Assembly (NCBI GenBank): GCA_024637315.1
Contig: JAGXFH010000009.1
Coordinates: forward strand, 1-64,000
Length of the DNA: 64,000 bases
From: Brevirhabdus sp.
GTDB lineage: Bacteria > Pseudomonadota > Alphaproteobacteria > Rhodobacterales > Rhodobacteraceae
Direction of reading: 5' to 3'
The notes under the pieces are model-generated. The model had not been told where the DNA came from, did no database searches, and worked only from the letters and a program-made list of their open reading frames with translations. The translations under genes and the position numbers were made by a program. How positions within the stretch are numbered: position 1 is the first letter of the stretch; each line of letters begins with the position of its first letter. Below are positions 36,475-45,848 of the stretch, piece after piece.

Positions 36475-36836
36475 AGCCGCTCGGGGTACAGATCGTAATT
36501 CTGACCGGCAATGGTCACCCGCTCCGCTTTCATCACCCGCTCATCAGGGTTCACCGAACGCTCGCCCAGGATCGTGACCTCGGTACCGGGGCTGAGCAGT
36601 TCATCGCTGAGACCTGCTGCCGCATTTCGGTAGGGCTGGCCGATCTCTGCCAGCCAGATCTCGCCATCCGCATCTATCGTCAGTTCACCGTGAGGATTGC
36701 CAAGTTTCGCGGCGGTTATAAGCCCTGTCAGTTCGAAATCGCCGCCATCGGTCCAGCGCCATCCATGATGCGCCAGCGCCGGTCCGGCCAGCGCGGCAGC
36801 CGCCGCAACCAGGAACGAGCGTCGTGCAATGACCAT
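36471..36836 (-). CDS. DUF6152-type exported protein
   Basis: A 121-residue protein with a twin-Arg/hydrophobic signal (MVIARRSFLVAAAAALAGPALA) ending AHHGW, the mature N-terminal HHGW motif of DUF6152 proteins. The mature domain includes LTGLITAAKLGNPHGELTID and NPDERVMKAERVTIAGQNYDLYPERL. It is probably periplasmic; the exposed HH could bind copper, which is inference. Overlaps the DUF6644-type gene by ATGA. Confidence 0.8.
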   Translation of the reverse strand: MVIARRSFLVAAAAALAGPALAHHGWRWTDGGDFELTGLITAAKLGNPHGELTIDADGEIWLAEIGQPYRNAAAGLSDELLSPGTEVTILGERSVNPDERVMKAERVTIAGQNYDLYPERL

Positions 36837-36957
36837 CTTCGTGCTCCTCGAGTCTTCAGGATCGACCCTTCCCTACCCAACTCTAGGTCGGAATGCCTGA
36901 AACTCAAATCAGCTTTGGGTGAACTGCCGGGCCCAAGACCCGGCACGGTCCTTGCTG

Positions 36958-37824
36958 TCAGGCGACCTGTTCGAGTGTCACGGCGCGGGTGATGCCCAGA
37001 GCATGGGCGACTTCGCGGGTCAGTTCCGGCTTGTTCAGTGTGTAGAAATGCAGATCCTCGACGCCACCTTCCAAGAGGTCGCTGCAAAGCTCGGTGCAGA
37101 TGGCGATCGCCAGCAGATCGTGGCGGTCATCGCGCAGTGCGGCGGTGAAGGCCTCGTCGAGCCAGTCAGGAACGCCGGCGCGGCAGCGGGCGGCGAAGTT
37201 CTTGACCCCATGCCAGTTCTCGATCGGCAAGATCCCCGGGATGATCGGGGCGGTGATGCCGGCCTTGTCGCAGCGGTCGCGGAAGCGGAAGAAGGTTTCC
37301 GCCTCGAAGAAGAACTGGGTGATGGCCGAATCCGCCCCGGCGTCGATCTTGCGCTTCAACCAGTCCACGTCGGCCTGGGCGCTGCCTGCATTCGGATGCC
37401 GGTCGGGATAGGCACCGACGCGGATCTTGAACTTGCCGGTCTTCGCCAGCGCTTCGATCAGCGCGGGCGCGTCGGCGAAGCCATCAGGGCTGGCCGAAAA
37501 CCGATCCTGACCCTTGGGGGCGTCGCCGCGCAGGGCGACGATCTCGGTCACGCCGACATCGGCATAGCTTTCGGCAATGGCGAGGGTTTCCGCGCGGGTC
37601 GCGTCCACGCAGGTCAGGTGAGCGGCGACGTTCAGGCCGTAATGCTTGTGGATGGTCTCGACCGCCTCATGCGTCAGCTTGCGTGTGGTGCCGCCGGCAC
37701 CATAGGTCACCGAGACGAAATTAGGGTCAAGCGGAGCGAGGGTGTTGACGGTATCCCACAGCCGGAACGATCCGTCGAGCGATTTTGGCGGGAAGAATTC
37801 AAACGAGATACGCGGGCTGGTCAT
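36958..37824 (-). CDS. metF: 5,10-methylenetetrahydrofolate reductase
   Basis: Reduces methylene-THF to methyl-THF for methionine synthesis, FAD-dependent TIM barrel. The 288 residues begin SPRISFEFFPPKSLDG, with FVSVTYGAGGTTRKLT, HLTCVDATRAE, ALRGDAPKG, and QFFFEAETFFRFRDRCDKAGI, all MTHFR signatures. The start at 37824 follows AAGGATGTGCCTCAC. Divergent from a MetR-like regulator with a MetR-type box between them. Confidence 0.95.
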   Translation of the reverse strand: MTSPRISFEFFPPKSLDGSFRLWDTVNTLAPLDPNFVSVTYGAGGTTRKLTHEAVETIHKHYGLNVAAHLTCVDATRAETLAIAESYADVGVTEIVALRGDAPKGQDRFSASPDGFADAPALIEALAKTGKFKIRVGAYPDRHPNAGSAQADVDWLKRKIDAGADSAITQFFFEAETFFRFRDRCDKAGITAPIIPGILPIENWHGVKNFAARCRAGVPDWLDEAFTAALRDDRHDLLAIAICTELCSDLLEGGVEDLHFYTLNKPELTREVAHALGITRAVTLEQVA

Positions 37825-37873
37825 GTGAGGCACATCCTTGTTGGGTTGAGCCCTTGTCTCATGCCTGTCCATG

Positions 37874-37886
37874 TGAGACAAATTCA
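37874..37886. promoter_or_regulatory. MetR-type binding site
   Basis: TGAGACAAATTCA matches the known MetR consensus TGAA-N5-TTCA with one mismatch, and lies between divergent metF and the MetR-like gene, where such a site should be. Confidence 0.55.
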
Positions 37887-37919
37887 TAGTTTTCATTAAC
37901 ATCATGAGTCAAAGCGCGA

Positions 37920-38825
37920 ATGTATATTGAGTTCAGACACCTTCGGACGATCAAGGCGATCCACGAGGCGGGTGGTCTGGCGCGGGCGGCGGAGGCGATG
38001 AACATCACCCAGTCGGCGCTGTCGCATCAGGTCAAGGGACTTGAAGATCAGGTCGGCATGGATCTCTTCGTCCGCCGCTCGAAGCCGCTGAAGCTGTCGG
38101 CGGCGGGGGTGAAGCTATTGCGGCTCGCCGAGCGGGTCCTGCCCGAGATGGAGGCGCTGGAGGAGGATTTCCGCAGCCTCAAGTCCGGGCGCTCGGGGCG
38201 GTTGCATATCGCCATCGAATGCCATGCCTGTTTCGAGTGGCTGTTTCCGGTGCTCGAGCAATTCCGCAAGGCCTGGCCCGATGTCGATGTCGATATCCGC
38301 GCGGGGCTGGCTTTTGACGCCTTGAACGCGTTGCAGCGGGAAGAAGTGGACCTGGTGATCTCCTCTGACCCGGAAGACCTGGATCGCATCGATTTCTCAC
38401 CGCTTTTCGACTATTCGCCAGTGTTTGTCGCCGCTGCCAGTCATCCGCTGGCGGCAAAGGACTGGATCGAGGCCGAGGATTTCCGCGACGAGGTTCTGAT
38501 CGCCTATCCGGTGGACCGGTCGCGACTGGATGTTTTCCAAATGCTGCTGATGCCCGCCAAGGTGGAACCACGCGCGATCCGGCGGGTCGAACTGACCGCG
38601 GTGATACTGCTGCTGGTGGCATCCAATCGCGGCGTGACGGTGCTGCCTGACTGGGTGCTGCGCGAGGTCAAGGTCAGTTCGGATTACGTCACGAAGCCGC
38701 TGACGAAGAATGGTGTTACGCGGCGGATGTATGCCGCGACCCGAGATGACGACACGCGCAAACCTTTCATGGCCCATCTGATCAAGCTGGCGCGCGCCGA
38801 ACCGGTGAAGTTGCAGCGGGCCTGA
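37920..38825 (+). CDS. LysR family regulator, MetR-like
   Basis: A 301-residue LysR-type regulator. N-terminal winged helix FRHLRTIKAIHEAGGLARAAEAMNITQSALSHQVKGLEDQVG; co-inducer domain from about 90 (LHIAIECHACFEWLFPVLEQF), which has the MetR-typical ECHACFEWL segment rather than a generic LysR pattern. Homocysteine is the known MetR co-inducer. Divergent from metF, its expected target, with a matching operator. It starts with ATG 95 bases from the metF ATG. Confidence 0.9.
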   Translation: MYIEFRHLRTIKAIHEAGGLARAAEAMNITQSALSHQVKGLEDQVGMDLFVRRSKPLKLSAAGVKLLRLAERVLPEMEALEEDFRSLKSGRSGRLHIAIECHACFEWLFPVLEQFRKAWPDVDVDIRAGLAFDALNALQREEVDLVISSDPEDLDRIDFSPLFDYSPVFVAAASHPLAAKDWIEAEDFRDEVLIAYPVDRSRLDVFQMLLMPAKVEPRAIRRVELTAVILLLVASNRGVTVLPDWVLREVKVSSDYVTKPLTKNGVTRRMYAATRDDDTRKPFMAHLIKLARAEPVKLQRA

Positions 38826-38835
38826 GGGATTGCGC

Positions 38836-38850
38836 CGTGCCTGCGGCACG
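38836..38850 (+). terminator. hairpin after the MetR-like gene
   Basis: CGTGCC-TGC-GGCACG, a six-base-pair stem with a three-base loop ten bases after the stop. No T-run follows; it is directly followed by the dispersed motif at 38858. Possible 3'-end structure. Confidence 0.35.
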
Positions 38851-38857
38851 TCGCGGG

Positions 38858-38889
38858 GCCTCCGGCGGGGATATTTGAGGGATAAAGAA
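38858..38889 (+). repeat. GCCTYCGGCG-GGATATTTG dispersed motif, copy 2
   Basis: GCCTCCGGCGGGGATATTTG followed by AGGGATAAAGAA, closely matching copy 1 at 30174. Both are intergenic and close to gene 3' ends. Confidence 0.5.
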
Positions 38890-38967
38890 TACGAACCCGC
38901 CTGCTACGGCTTGGCAAGGCTTCGTGGCAGGACTATACGCGCCCCCTGAACTTTCTGGAGGCAAGGC

Positions 38968-39756
38968 ATGCAGGGCAGCGCAAATCTGAACGTGATGATC
39001 AAGACTGCGCGTCTTGCGGGGCGCTCGCTGGTCAAGGATTTCCGCGAGGTCGAAAACCTGCAGGTCTCGATGAAGGGGGCGGGCGATTTCGTCAGCCGTG
39101 CCGATCTGGCGGCCGAGAAGATCATCAAGCAAGAACTGATGGGCACGCGGCCGAATTATGGCTGGTATGCCGAAGAGAGCGCCGAGGAGGCGGGTACCGA
39201 CCCGACCCGGCGCTGGATCGTCGATCCGTTGGACGGGACCACGAACTTTCTGCACGGTCTGCCGCACTGGGCGGTTTCGATCGCACTGGAATTCAAGGGC
39301 GAGATTGTCGCCGGTGTGATCTTTGATCCGGCCAAGGACGAAATGTTCGTCGCCGAGAAAGGCCAAGGCGCCTGGATGAACGAAAGCCGGTTGCGGGTGT
39401 CGGGACGCACGAAGATGATCGAGGCCTGTTTTGCCACCGGACTGCCGTTTGGCGGGCGGGCCGATCTGCCAGACACCCTTAAGGATCTGGCGCGGATTTT
39501 GCCGGTGTGCTCAGGCGTTCGGCGCTGGGGGGCGGCCGCGCTGGATTTGGCATATGTGGCAGCGGGGCGCTATGACGGGTTCTGGGAGCGCGGGCTGCAT
39601 CCGTGGGACATGGCTGCCGGCATGCTGATCGTGCGCGAGGCGGGCGGGCTGGTCGAGCCTATCGTCAAGGGTGGCAATATTCTGGCCGACGGTGGCATCC
39701 TGTGCGCCAACGAGCCGCTGTTCGATGGATTCGCCAGGGTGATCCGGAACGGCTAG
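38968..39756 (+). CDS. suhB: inositol monophosphatase family protein
   Basis: A 262-residue magnesium-dependent phosphatase of the IMPase/SuhB family. Metal site 1 is AEESAEEAG, the core motif is WIVDPLDGTTNFLHG, and the late motif is WERGLHPWDMAAGMLI, all complete. It hydrolyses inositol phosphates; SuhB also acts in rRNA transcription in other bacteria. Its end abuts a decayed GFA-family gene on the other strand. Confidence 0.92.
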   Translation: MQGSANLNVMIKTARLAGRSLVKDFREVENLQVSMKGAGDFVSRADLAAEKIIKQELMGTRPNYGWYAEESAEEAGTDPTRRWIVDPLDGTTNFLHGLPHWAVSIALEFKGEIVAGVIFDPAKDEMFVAEKGQGAWMNESRLRVSGRTKMIEACFATGLPFGGRADLPDTLKDLARILPVCSGVRRWGAAALDLAYVAAGRYDGFWERGLHPWDMAAGMLIVREAGGLVEPIVKGGNILADGGILCANEPLFDGFARVIRNG

Positions 39757-39939
39757 GCCCAGTCGGAGGGATGATCGATGCCGTCCGACCAGGACACTGG
39801 ATCGAGGTGGAGCGGTCGGCGCGATCGCCCCGCGCCGCGCATAGAACGAACAATTGCAGCGGCGGGCGGAATGCAGGCCGTCGCTCAGCCTAAACTCCAG
39901 TTCGACTGTGCCGCGATGGCAGGTGACGCGGTGCGTCAT
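39757..39939 (-). pseudogene. GFA (glutathione-dependent formaldehyde-activating) family remnant
   Basis: From the ATG at 39939 the frame reads MTHRVTCHRGTVELEFRLSD then RRCNCSFYARRGAIA, which aligns with the GFA/CENP-V N-terminal zinc site (CHCG, then CNCSxC). Two zinc-ligand cysteines are changed by single transitions (CHCG to CHRG, FCA to FYA) and the sequence loses resemblance after about 40 residues, with no second zinc site. It is a decayed remnant running into suhB. Confidence 0.65.
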
Positions 39940-40676
39940 CGGCGCCTTTTTACAGTCGGTATGTGGGTTCGGCGGTATTGCGCTTCGGGGTGCGGCGGGT
40001 GGCCGTGGGTGCGCTGCCAATAGGCCGGGCCACCGCGGCGAAGCCAGAGCGGCAGAACCCAGAGAAAGCCGATCACGAAACCTCCTGCATGGGCCCAGTA
40101 GGCGACGCCGCCGAGCGAAACATCGCTGACCGCGCCGTTGAAGAGTTGCAGGCCAAACCAGAAGACCAGCATCACCCAGGCGGGAAGCGGCAAGATCCGG
40201 AAGAAGACGACGAAGATGAACAGTACATCGACCCGCGATCTTGGGAAGAGCAGAAGGTAGCCGCCCATCACCCCGGCAATGGCGCCGGATGCGCCGACGG
40301 TGGGGATCGGTGAGGCCGGGTTGGCGGCAAGCTGTGCAATATCGGCACCGAGACCGCTGGCCAGGTAGAAAAGCAGAAAGCCGAAATGGCCAAGTTCATC
40401 CTCAAGGTTGTCGCCAAAGATCCAGAGGAACAGCATGTTCCCGGCCAGATGCATCAGCCCCCCATGCAGGAACATCGAGGTCAGCAGGGTGTGGATCTGC
40501 TGGCCGTCAGTGATCCTTGCGGGAACCATCGCCCAGTCGTTGAAGAAGGCCGAGATCAGCCGCTCGTCCGCGAAATAAGGCCAATATGCCGCGAAGACCG
40601 CGATGTTGGCTGCGATCAGAGCATAGGTCACGAAAGGCGTGCGCTGCGAGGGATTGTGATCGCGGATCGGGAACAT
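39936..40676 (-). CDS. rhomboid family intramembrane serine protease
   Basis: A 246-residue membrane protease. The catalytic Ser is in VGASGAIAGVMGGY and the partner His in AHAGGFVIGFLW; the oxyanion-side MFLHGGLMHLAGNMLFLWIFGDNLED is the family L1/TM2 signature with HLAGN. About six to seven hydrophobic spans. Start at 40676, preceded by no strong ribosome-binding site. The C-terminus is Arg/His-rich and cytoplasmic. Substrate unknown. Confidence 0.9.
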   Translation of the reverse strand: MFPIRDHNPSQRTPFVTYALIAANIAVFAAYWPYFADERLISAFFNDWAMVPARITDGQQIHTLLTSMFLHGGLMHLAGNMLFLWIFGDNLEDELGHFGFLLFYLASGLGADIAQLAANPASPIPTVGASGAIAGVMGGYLLLFPRSRVDVLFIFVVFFRILPLPAWVMLVFWFGLQLFNGAVSDVSLGGVAYWAHAGGFVIGFLWVLPLWLRRGGPAYWQRTHGHPPHPEAQYRRTHIPTVKRRR

Positions 40677-40797
40677 GAGGTGGAAGCTTGCCGAAGACGT
40701 CGAGGCGGTCAAGGGCAAGCCGCCCGGCCGGGCACATAAGCGTGAGCTTCAGTACGAGGTACTTGACAGGGCGGCGAAGCGGGTCAGGATTTTCGGC

Positions 40798-41343
40798 ATG
40801 AGAAACTTCGCCCTGATCGTTTCGCTGGCCTTGCCCTCGCTGTCGTTTGCCGAGGGGTGCCCGGCGGTTCCGGACCGCGCGCCGGAATCGGCAAAGGTGC
40901 TGGACAAGATCCGCGCCGCCCCCGACGAGATGTCGGCGCGACTGTTGACCAACGAGTTGTGGTCGATCTGGTCCGAAGCCCCTGACGAGAAAGCTCAAAA
41001 GATGCTGGATCACGGGATGCGCAGTCGTGCGGCCTACGATTTCGATGCCGCGATCGCCGCCTTTGACGCGTTGACCGCCTATTGTCCGGACTATGCCGAA
41101 GGCTACAACCAGCGGGCTTTCGTCAGGTTCATTCAGCAGGACTACGCGACCGCTCTGGAAGATCTGGAGCGCGCGCTGGCTCTGGCGCCGACCCATGTGG
41201 CGGCGATGGCGGGGCAGGCGTTGACCCTGATGAGCCTTGGCAGAACCAAGGCCGGGCAGTCGGTACTGCGCGACGCTCTGAAGATGCACCCCTGGCTGCC
41301 AGAGCGGCATATGCTGATCCAGACACCTGGCGAGGATCTCTGA
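40798..41343 (+). CDS. exported TPR-repeat protein
   Basis: A 181-residue protein with a signal peptide ([20 protein letters not shown]) and at least two tetratricopeptide repeats in the C-terminal half ([32 protein letters not shown] and [24 protein letters not shown]). TPR proteins mediate protein contacts; here it would be periplasmic. Start at 40798 after GTCAGGATTTTC. No obvious partner; 5' end faces the rhomboid gene. Confidence 0.8.
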   Translation: MRNFALIVSLALPSLSFAEGCPAVPDRAPESAKVLDKIRAAPDEMSARLLTNELWSIWSEAPDEKAQKMLDHGMRSRAAYDFDAAIAAFDALTAYCPDYAEGYNQRAFVRFIQQDYATALEDLERALALAPTHVAAMAGQALTLMSLGRTKAGQSVLRDALKMHPWLPERHMLIQTPGEDL

Positions 41344-41434
41344 CCTGCGGCAGGCGCTATCCCCTTGAAATGCCGGTTTCGTGGCAGTCGCGGGTTTACA
41401 CATCCCGGCCAAAGGCTATTGTCGCGCAACTCTG

Positions 41435-41520
41435 GCCCGCGTGGTGGAATGGTAGACACATGGGACTTAAAATCCCTGGGCCGAAAGGCCGTGCCGGTTC
41501 AAGTCCGGCCGCGGGTACCA
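41435..41520 (+). tRNA. tRNA-Leu (UAA)
   Basis: Acceptor arms GCCCGCG and CGCGGGT pair (first pair G-U), followed by A and encoded CCA. Anticodon loop ACTTAAAAT gives UAA. The long variable arm CTGGGCCGAAAGGCCG is the class II hallmark. T-arm GGTTCAAGTCC. 86 bases including CCA. Confidence 0.95.
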
Positions 41521-41668
41521 TAGCCAGGGGCGCACGATTATCGTCTTATGTCCAAATTTTGCCATGTCACCGGTGCAGAATCGGCGAGAATGCTATTAAG
41601 CTAGGTCGTCGATTGACGGCCCGTTCGCGGGCCCTGACGAGACAAGCGAACTGGGTGGGTTTTGTGTC

Positions 41669-43789
41669 ATGATTAGAAAAGGCATATTGGCTGGCATTGC
41701 CGCGGCCGTATTGCTGACGGGCTGCAAGGGTTCTGACGGCGGCGGCGAGATCGTCGGCCGCAATCTCTTCGTCGACATAAGCGCGCTGAGCGCGTTGTTC
41801 CCACATGATTTCGATACCACCGAAGCGGCAGCCTTGGCGCTGCGGACGTTGGATCCGCGCTATACGATTCAGGAAACCAGGTGGTTTTTCCCCAGCGATC
41901 CCAGCAACAGATATGACAGCAGCCCGATCGCAAATGCAAGGATCGATTATGCCCATGCGGCAGGGCTGACCGGTGCGGGGCAGACCATCGCGATTCTGGA
42001 TGAGGGGTTTCTGACCAGCCATGTCGAGTTCGATGGCAAGACGATCCGCACACCTTCGGGCCCGAATGCGCCGGGGGTTGACGATCACGGCACTTCGGTC
42101 GCCTCGATTGCGGCGGGATCGGCGACAGGTGGATTGGGCGGACCGGATGACATGATCGGCGTGGCGCCGGGGGCAGATCTGCAACTGGGCACCTACTCTA
42201 GTTTCGATTCGATGACCGCTGCCACTGTTCAGGCGCGATCGGTGGGCGCGATCGTGCAGAACAATTCCTGGGGCTATGACCTCGACTATTCGCAGGCAAA
42301 TGTCTCGCGCCAGTTCGGCAGCACATCGGGGCAGGCATATATCGCCGCACTTCGGGATCTGGCGCAGGATGCGGTGATCGTATTCGCGGCCTCGAACGAA
42401 CGCGGTCGTGGCAAGGCCGATCTGATGAGTGCGTTGCCCCTCGCCCTGCCGGAACTGGAGCGCACCTGGATCACCGCGATCAATGCGATCCCGACGTTCG
42501 ACAGTGACCGGATCACCAGAGCGCAACTGCTGTCGGCGCGCTGCCTGGAAGCGGCTGCGTGGTGCATCGCGGCCGACGGCACCTGGACGGCCGCGACGGG
42601 CACCGGCAATACCGACTATGAGTTGACCACGGGCACCTCGATGTCCGCGCCAATGGTTTCTGGCGCGGTGGCGCTGCTGGCAGAGGCTTTTCCAACGCTG
42701 TCCGCCGAAGAATTGCGGGCGCGGATTCTGGCCTCGGCCAACAACAAATTCTACAAGCACACCGGTTATGTCGCTTTCGCCAGGGGGCTGCGGCATGGTT
42801 ATAACGAAACCTATGGGCATGGCTTTCTGGACATGCGGGCGGCGTTGCGACCGATCGGCGGATCGTTCATACCGACCTCTCGCGGCAAGCGCGTGCGGGT
42901 CGACCGGCCGATCCTGAGCACGGGCGGCATGACTGGCAACGCGCTGTCACGGCGGTTGGCGGATCATGACATCTCGGTCACGGATGGGCTGGGCGCGGGC
43001 TTCGATCTGCCGGCCAGCATTCTGACTGCCGATGCGGTCAGCGCCAGCGGCGAGGACACCGCATTGGCGCTGCTGACGGGGCTATCCGATGGCGCGATGG
43101 CGAACGCATTCCCTTCCTATCTGTCGGGGCAGCAGATGGATGTCGAGTTCGGCGACATGCGGATCGCGCTGCTGATGCCATCCGATGGCGCGGCGGACAA
43201 TTTCGGGTTCTCGGTGATGCAGCGGCTGGGCGAGGATCTGCCGGGCCTCAGCGTCGGGCTGACCGCAATGCGCGAGGGAGAGAGCTTTGTCGGCATGCGG
43301 TCATTGCTCTCGAACACCACCATAGGCGGCACCCATCTGGCCGCGACGCTGGGGCTGGACTTGCCGTTTTCAGACCGGCACGGTCTGCAACTCACCGGTA
43401 CGATGGGCGTCGCCATGCCGGCGGGCGACATGCCGGCGATGGAGATGTCGTCGGCGAATTTCAATGCGATCGGAATGACTTATGGGGTCAGCCATCTGCT
43501 ATCGGTGGGTGACCGGATGACGCTGGGCGTGAACCTGCCGCAGGTCGTCCAGTCGGGTGTTGCGAAAGTTGCGATGCCGTCGGCGCGCGCCAGCGGTGCG
43601 ACAGGGTTCGAAACCGTGGATCTTTCGCTGGCTCCCGACGAGCGGCAGATCGACCTGTCGCTCAGCTATGCGGTGCCGCTATCGCGGCAGTCGGAGCTGA
43701 TGTTCGGCGCGGTGCACAGCTTGAACGATGGCCATGTTGCCGGACGCAACGCGACCGGCGCGGGCATCGGCTTTCGGATGCAGTTCTGA
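41669..43789 (+). CDS. S8 subtilase lipoprotein with autotransporter-like barrel end
   Basis: A 706-residue exported subtilisin-family protease. N-terminal lipoprotein signal with lipobox LLTGC (Cys 19). Catalytic triad: Asp 111 in AILDEGF, His 140 in DDHGTSVAS, Ser 324 in [11 protein letters not shown], with the oxyanion Asn in QNNSWGYD. After about residue 400 the sequence is strand-rich (alternating short polar/hydrophobic segments) and ends GIGFRMQF, the terminal aromatic typical of outer-membrane barrels. A lipidated Cys plus a C-terminal barrel is an unusual combination. It follows tRNA-Leu by 148 bases; the protease is likely cell-surface. Confidence 0.85.
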   Translation: MIRKGILAGIAAAVLLTGCKGSDGGGEIVGRNLFVDISALSALFPHDFDTTEAAALALRTLDPRYTIQETRWFFPSDPSNRYDSSPIANARIDYAHAAGLTGAGQTIAILDEGFLTSHVEFDGKTIRTPSGPNAPGVDDHGTSVASIAAGSATGGLGGPDDMIGVAPGADLQLGTYSSFDSMTAATVQARSVGAIVQNNSWGYDLDYSQANVSRQFGSTSGQAYIAALRDLAQDAVIVFAASNERGRGKADLMSALPLALPELERTWITAINAIPTFDSDRITRAQLLSARCLEAAAWCIAADGTWTAATGTGNTDYELTTGTSMSAPMVSGAVALLAEAFPTLSAEELRARILASANNKFYKHTGYVAFARGLRHGYNETYGHGFLDMRAALRPIGGSFIPTSRGKRVRVDRPILSTGGMTGNALSRRLADHDISVTDGLGAGFDLPASILTADAVSASGEDTALALLTGLSDGAMANAFPSYLSGQQMDVEFGDMRIALLMPSDGAADNFGFSVMQRLGEDLPGLSVGLTAMREGESFVGMRSLLSNTTIGGTHLAATLGLDLPFSDRHGLQLTGTMGVAMPAGDMPAMEMSSANFNAIGMTYGVSHLLSVGDRMTLGVNLPQVVQSGVAKVAMPSARASGATGFETVDLSLAPDERQIDLSLSYAVPLSRQSELMFGAVHSLNDGHVAGRNATGAGIGFRMQF

Positions 43790-43811
43790 AGCGTGGTCAG
43801 ATCATCGCGGT

Positions 43812-44366
43812 TCACGCGGCTTTCCACTTGATCGAACATCCCATCGACGGCACCTGGTCGCGCGGGCCGTTGCCGGTTTCGGAGACTTGCGCCATCGCCT
43901 CGTAGAGCTCGCGTCTGGTATCTGCGCCGGCAGGTTTCTTGCCCGAGGCGTCCAGACGGCCGCGATACTGCAACTCTCGCCGTTGATTGAAGCCGAAGAA
44001 ATCCGGGGTGCAGACGGCATCGTAGGCCTTTGCGACTTCCTGGCTTTCGTCGTGCAGGTAGGGGAAGGGGAAATTCTCTTGCTCGGCCATCCTCTTCATG
44101 TTTTCGAAACTGTCATCGGGATGGGTCTTGGCATCGTTGGCACAGATCGCGACAACGCCGATGCCAAGGTCTTTCAGATCCGCAGCGTCGCGCTTGATTC
44201 GGTCGAGCACGGCAAGAACATAGGGGCAGTGGTTGCAGATGAACATGATCAGCGTCCCGTTTTCACCTGCAATATCGGCAAAGGAATAGCTCTTGCCGTC
44301 GGTCGCAGGCAGGGTGAAATCGGGGGCATTCCAGCCGAAATCGCAAAGCGGAGGGGTGGCGGCCAT
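43812..44366 (-). CDS. thioredoxin-like (AhpC/TSA) family protein
   Basis: A 184-residue thioredoxin-fold protein. APDFTLPATDGKSYSFADIAGENGTLIMFICNHCPYVLAV has the CNHCPYV motif of this family in place of CxxC redox site; the rest (VAICANDAKTHPDDSFENM, FPYLHDESQEVAKAYDAVCTPDFF) matches a widespread thioredoxin-family group. Role unknown, probably redox or peroxide handling. It ends close to the subtilase gene, convergent. Confidence 0.9.
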   Translation of the reverse strand: MAATPPLCDFGWNAPDFTLPATDGKSYSFADIAGENGTLIMFICNHCPYVLAVLDRIKRDAADLKDLGIGVVAICANDAKTHPDDSFENMKRMAEQENFPFPYLHDESQEVAKAYDAVCTPDFFGFNQRRELQYRGRLDASGKKPAGADTRRELYEAMAQVSETGNGPRDQVPSMGCSIKWKAA

Positions 44367-44816
44367 GGGGTTCTCCTGTTTGGTGATGGACTACAGTGTC
44401 ATGCAGATAACATGGCGCGCAACCCGTCGAAATCGAGCATTCCTTGTTGCATTTGTCAAAGTTCGAGTGAGGTCTTTCACGAGTTTGTCGAAGCTTTTCG
44501 TCGCTCTTGCCGCCGCTGGTTCGGTCCGGTTCGGTACGCCCAGCCCACAGGGCGCCTTGTGACTGATGAGTACATTGGGGCCAAACGGCTATTGCGTCGA
44601 CGAATGCGGTGGGCTGACGGTTGGGTGTCGCCCCAAATGCCCTGCGCGGCGGACGGAAGGTCCGAACTGGTTGGTGTCGAGGTTGGAGAGCATCGATCTG
44701 AATCCGGCGGAAATTGCCGCGATGCCTGGAATCGACCTGCCGCTCCTGTCGGAGTCCCTGGATCGGTCGCGGCGTGCAGATCGCCTATGCATGACAGCGT
44801 GCAAGGTCCGGATGGG
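44367..44816. other. 450-base stretch without a supported gene
   Basis: Lies between the thioredoxin-like gene and the AI-2E permease end. Short ORFs are open here (for example at 44566) but none shows a ribosome-binding site and family resemblance together. It should contain the promoter of the thioredoxin-like gene. Possibly a decayed gene. Confidence 0.35.
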
Positions 44817-45848
44817 TCACACTTTTCCGCTTGCCGACAGCAATACGGCGATCGGGCGAGTCGTCTGTATCTCGGCCAAGACCAGAACGAGGCTCGCGGT
44901 CATCGGCACGGCCAGAAGCGCACCTGGCAAACCCCAGAGCGTGCTCCAGAAGGCAAGGGCCAGCAGCACGACGAAAGGGCTGAGATTGAACGCGCGGCCC
45001 ATCATTCGTGGCTCTAGATAGGCGCCGACAAAAACCTGCGCCAGGGTCAGGGAAACCGCCACGACCCCGGCCATCCCGAGTGTGCCGAACTGCGCGAGGC
45101 TGAGCAGGACTGGAAAGATCACGCCAATGAGCGAGCCAATATAGGGAATGTAATTCAAGAACGCGATCAGGACTGCCCAGAACAGCGCGAACTCGATCCC
45201 CAGAAGCACCATGATGGCAAACGAAATCGCACCGAGGATCACGTTAAGGACCGTTTTGACGAAAAGATACTGCCCGATCCGTTCATTGATGCGCGACAGC
45301 AGCGAAATGGCGCGGCTGCCTGCCTCTTCGCCACCCATGGCGATCACCACCTTGCGCGCCATCACGCCGCGCTCCGCGATGAAGAAGCTGGCATAGAGCA
45401 CGACGAGGAAAAGCGTGACGCCGAAGCCGCGCAGCGACAGAAGCGCCGGCGCCACCCACGACCGGAAATCCACCTGATCGAGCGTAACGCTCCGCACGTT
45501 CTCCCATGTTGGCTCGTCTTCGATGCGCAGCAGGCTGGCGCTGCGCGTGACAAGCATCTCGAGATTGGTTTCATAACGCGGCAAAGCCGCGGCAACCTGT
45601 GCCAGATTGTTGATAACAAGGATGAACAACAGGACCACCGCGAAGGCGAACACGATCAGGATCATGGTGCGCCTGGCCCAAGCCGGCAGGCGGCCAACGA
45701 TCGGCAGATCTTGCATGCTCTCCGCGGCGGTCAGGAGGACGTAGACGGAGATCACGGCGGCAAGCACCGGCAACAGTACGGGCTGGCCGATCCAAAGGAA
45801 CCAGCCGAGCATCAGGGTTAGCGCAGTCCCGTAAGTCGCGTTCCGCAT
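44817..45848 (-). CDS. AI-2E family transporter / permease
   Basis: A 343-residue multi-pass membrane protein of the AI-2E (PF01594) family. About eight hydrophobic spans, with the conserved NYIPYIGSLIGVIFPVLLSL late in the sequence and GAYLEPRMMGRAFNLSPFVVLLALAFWSTLWGLPGALLAVPMT at the C-terminus, the family's diagnostic end. Members export varied small molecules or ions; AI-2 itself is not implied. The start is uncertain: ATG 45848 is used, GTG 45881 is possible. Confidence 0.9.
   Translation of the reverse strand: MRNATYGTALTLMLGWFLWIGQPVLLPVLAAVISVYVLLTAAESMQDLPIVGRLPAWARRTMILIVFAFAVVLLFILVINNLAQVAAALPRYETNLEMLVTRSASLLRIEDEPTWENVRSVTLDQVDFRSWVAPALLSLRGFGVTLFLVVLYASFFIAERGVMARKVVIAMGGEEAGSRAISLLSRINERIGQYLFVKTVLNVILGAISFAIMVLLGIEFALFWAVLIAFLNYIPYIGSLIGVIFPVLLSLAQFGTLGMAGVVAVSLTLAQVFVGAYLEPRMMGRAFNLSPFVVLLALAFWSTLWGLPGALLAVPMTASLVLVLAEIQTTRPIAVLLSASGKV

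Noticed and set aside
41435-43789. Integrated element at tRNA-Leu
   Set aside because: No integrase and no repeat of the tRNA 3' end found downstream.
44566-44816. Small plus-strand ORF MSTLGPNGYCVDECGG...
   Set aside because: No ribosome-binding site, no firm family match, and it runs into the AI-2E gene antisense; at most a decayed gene.
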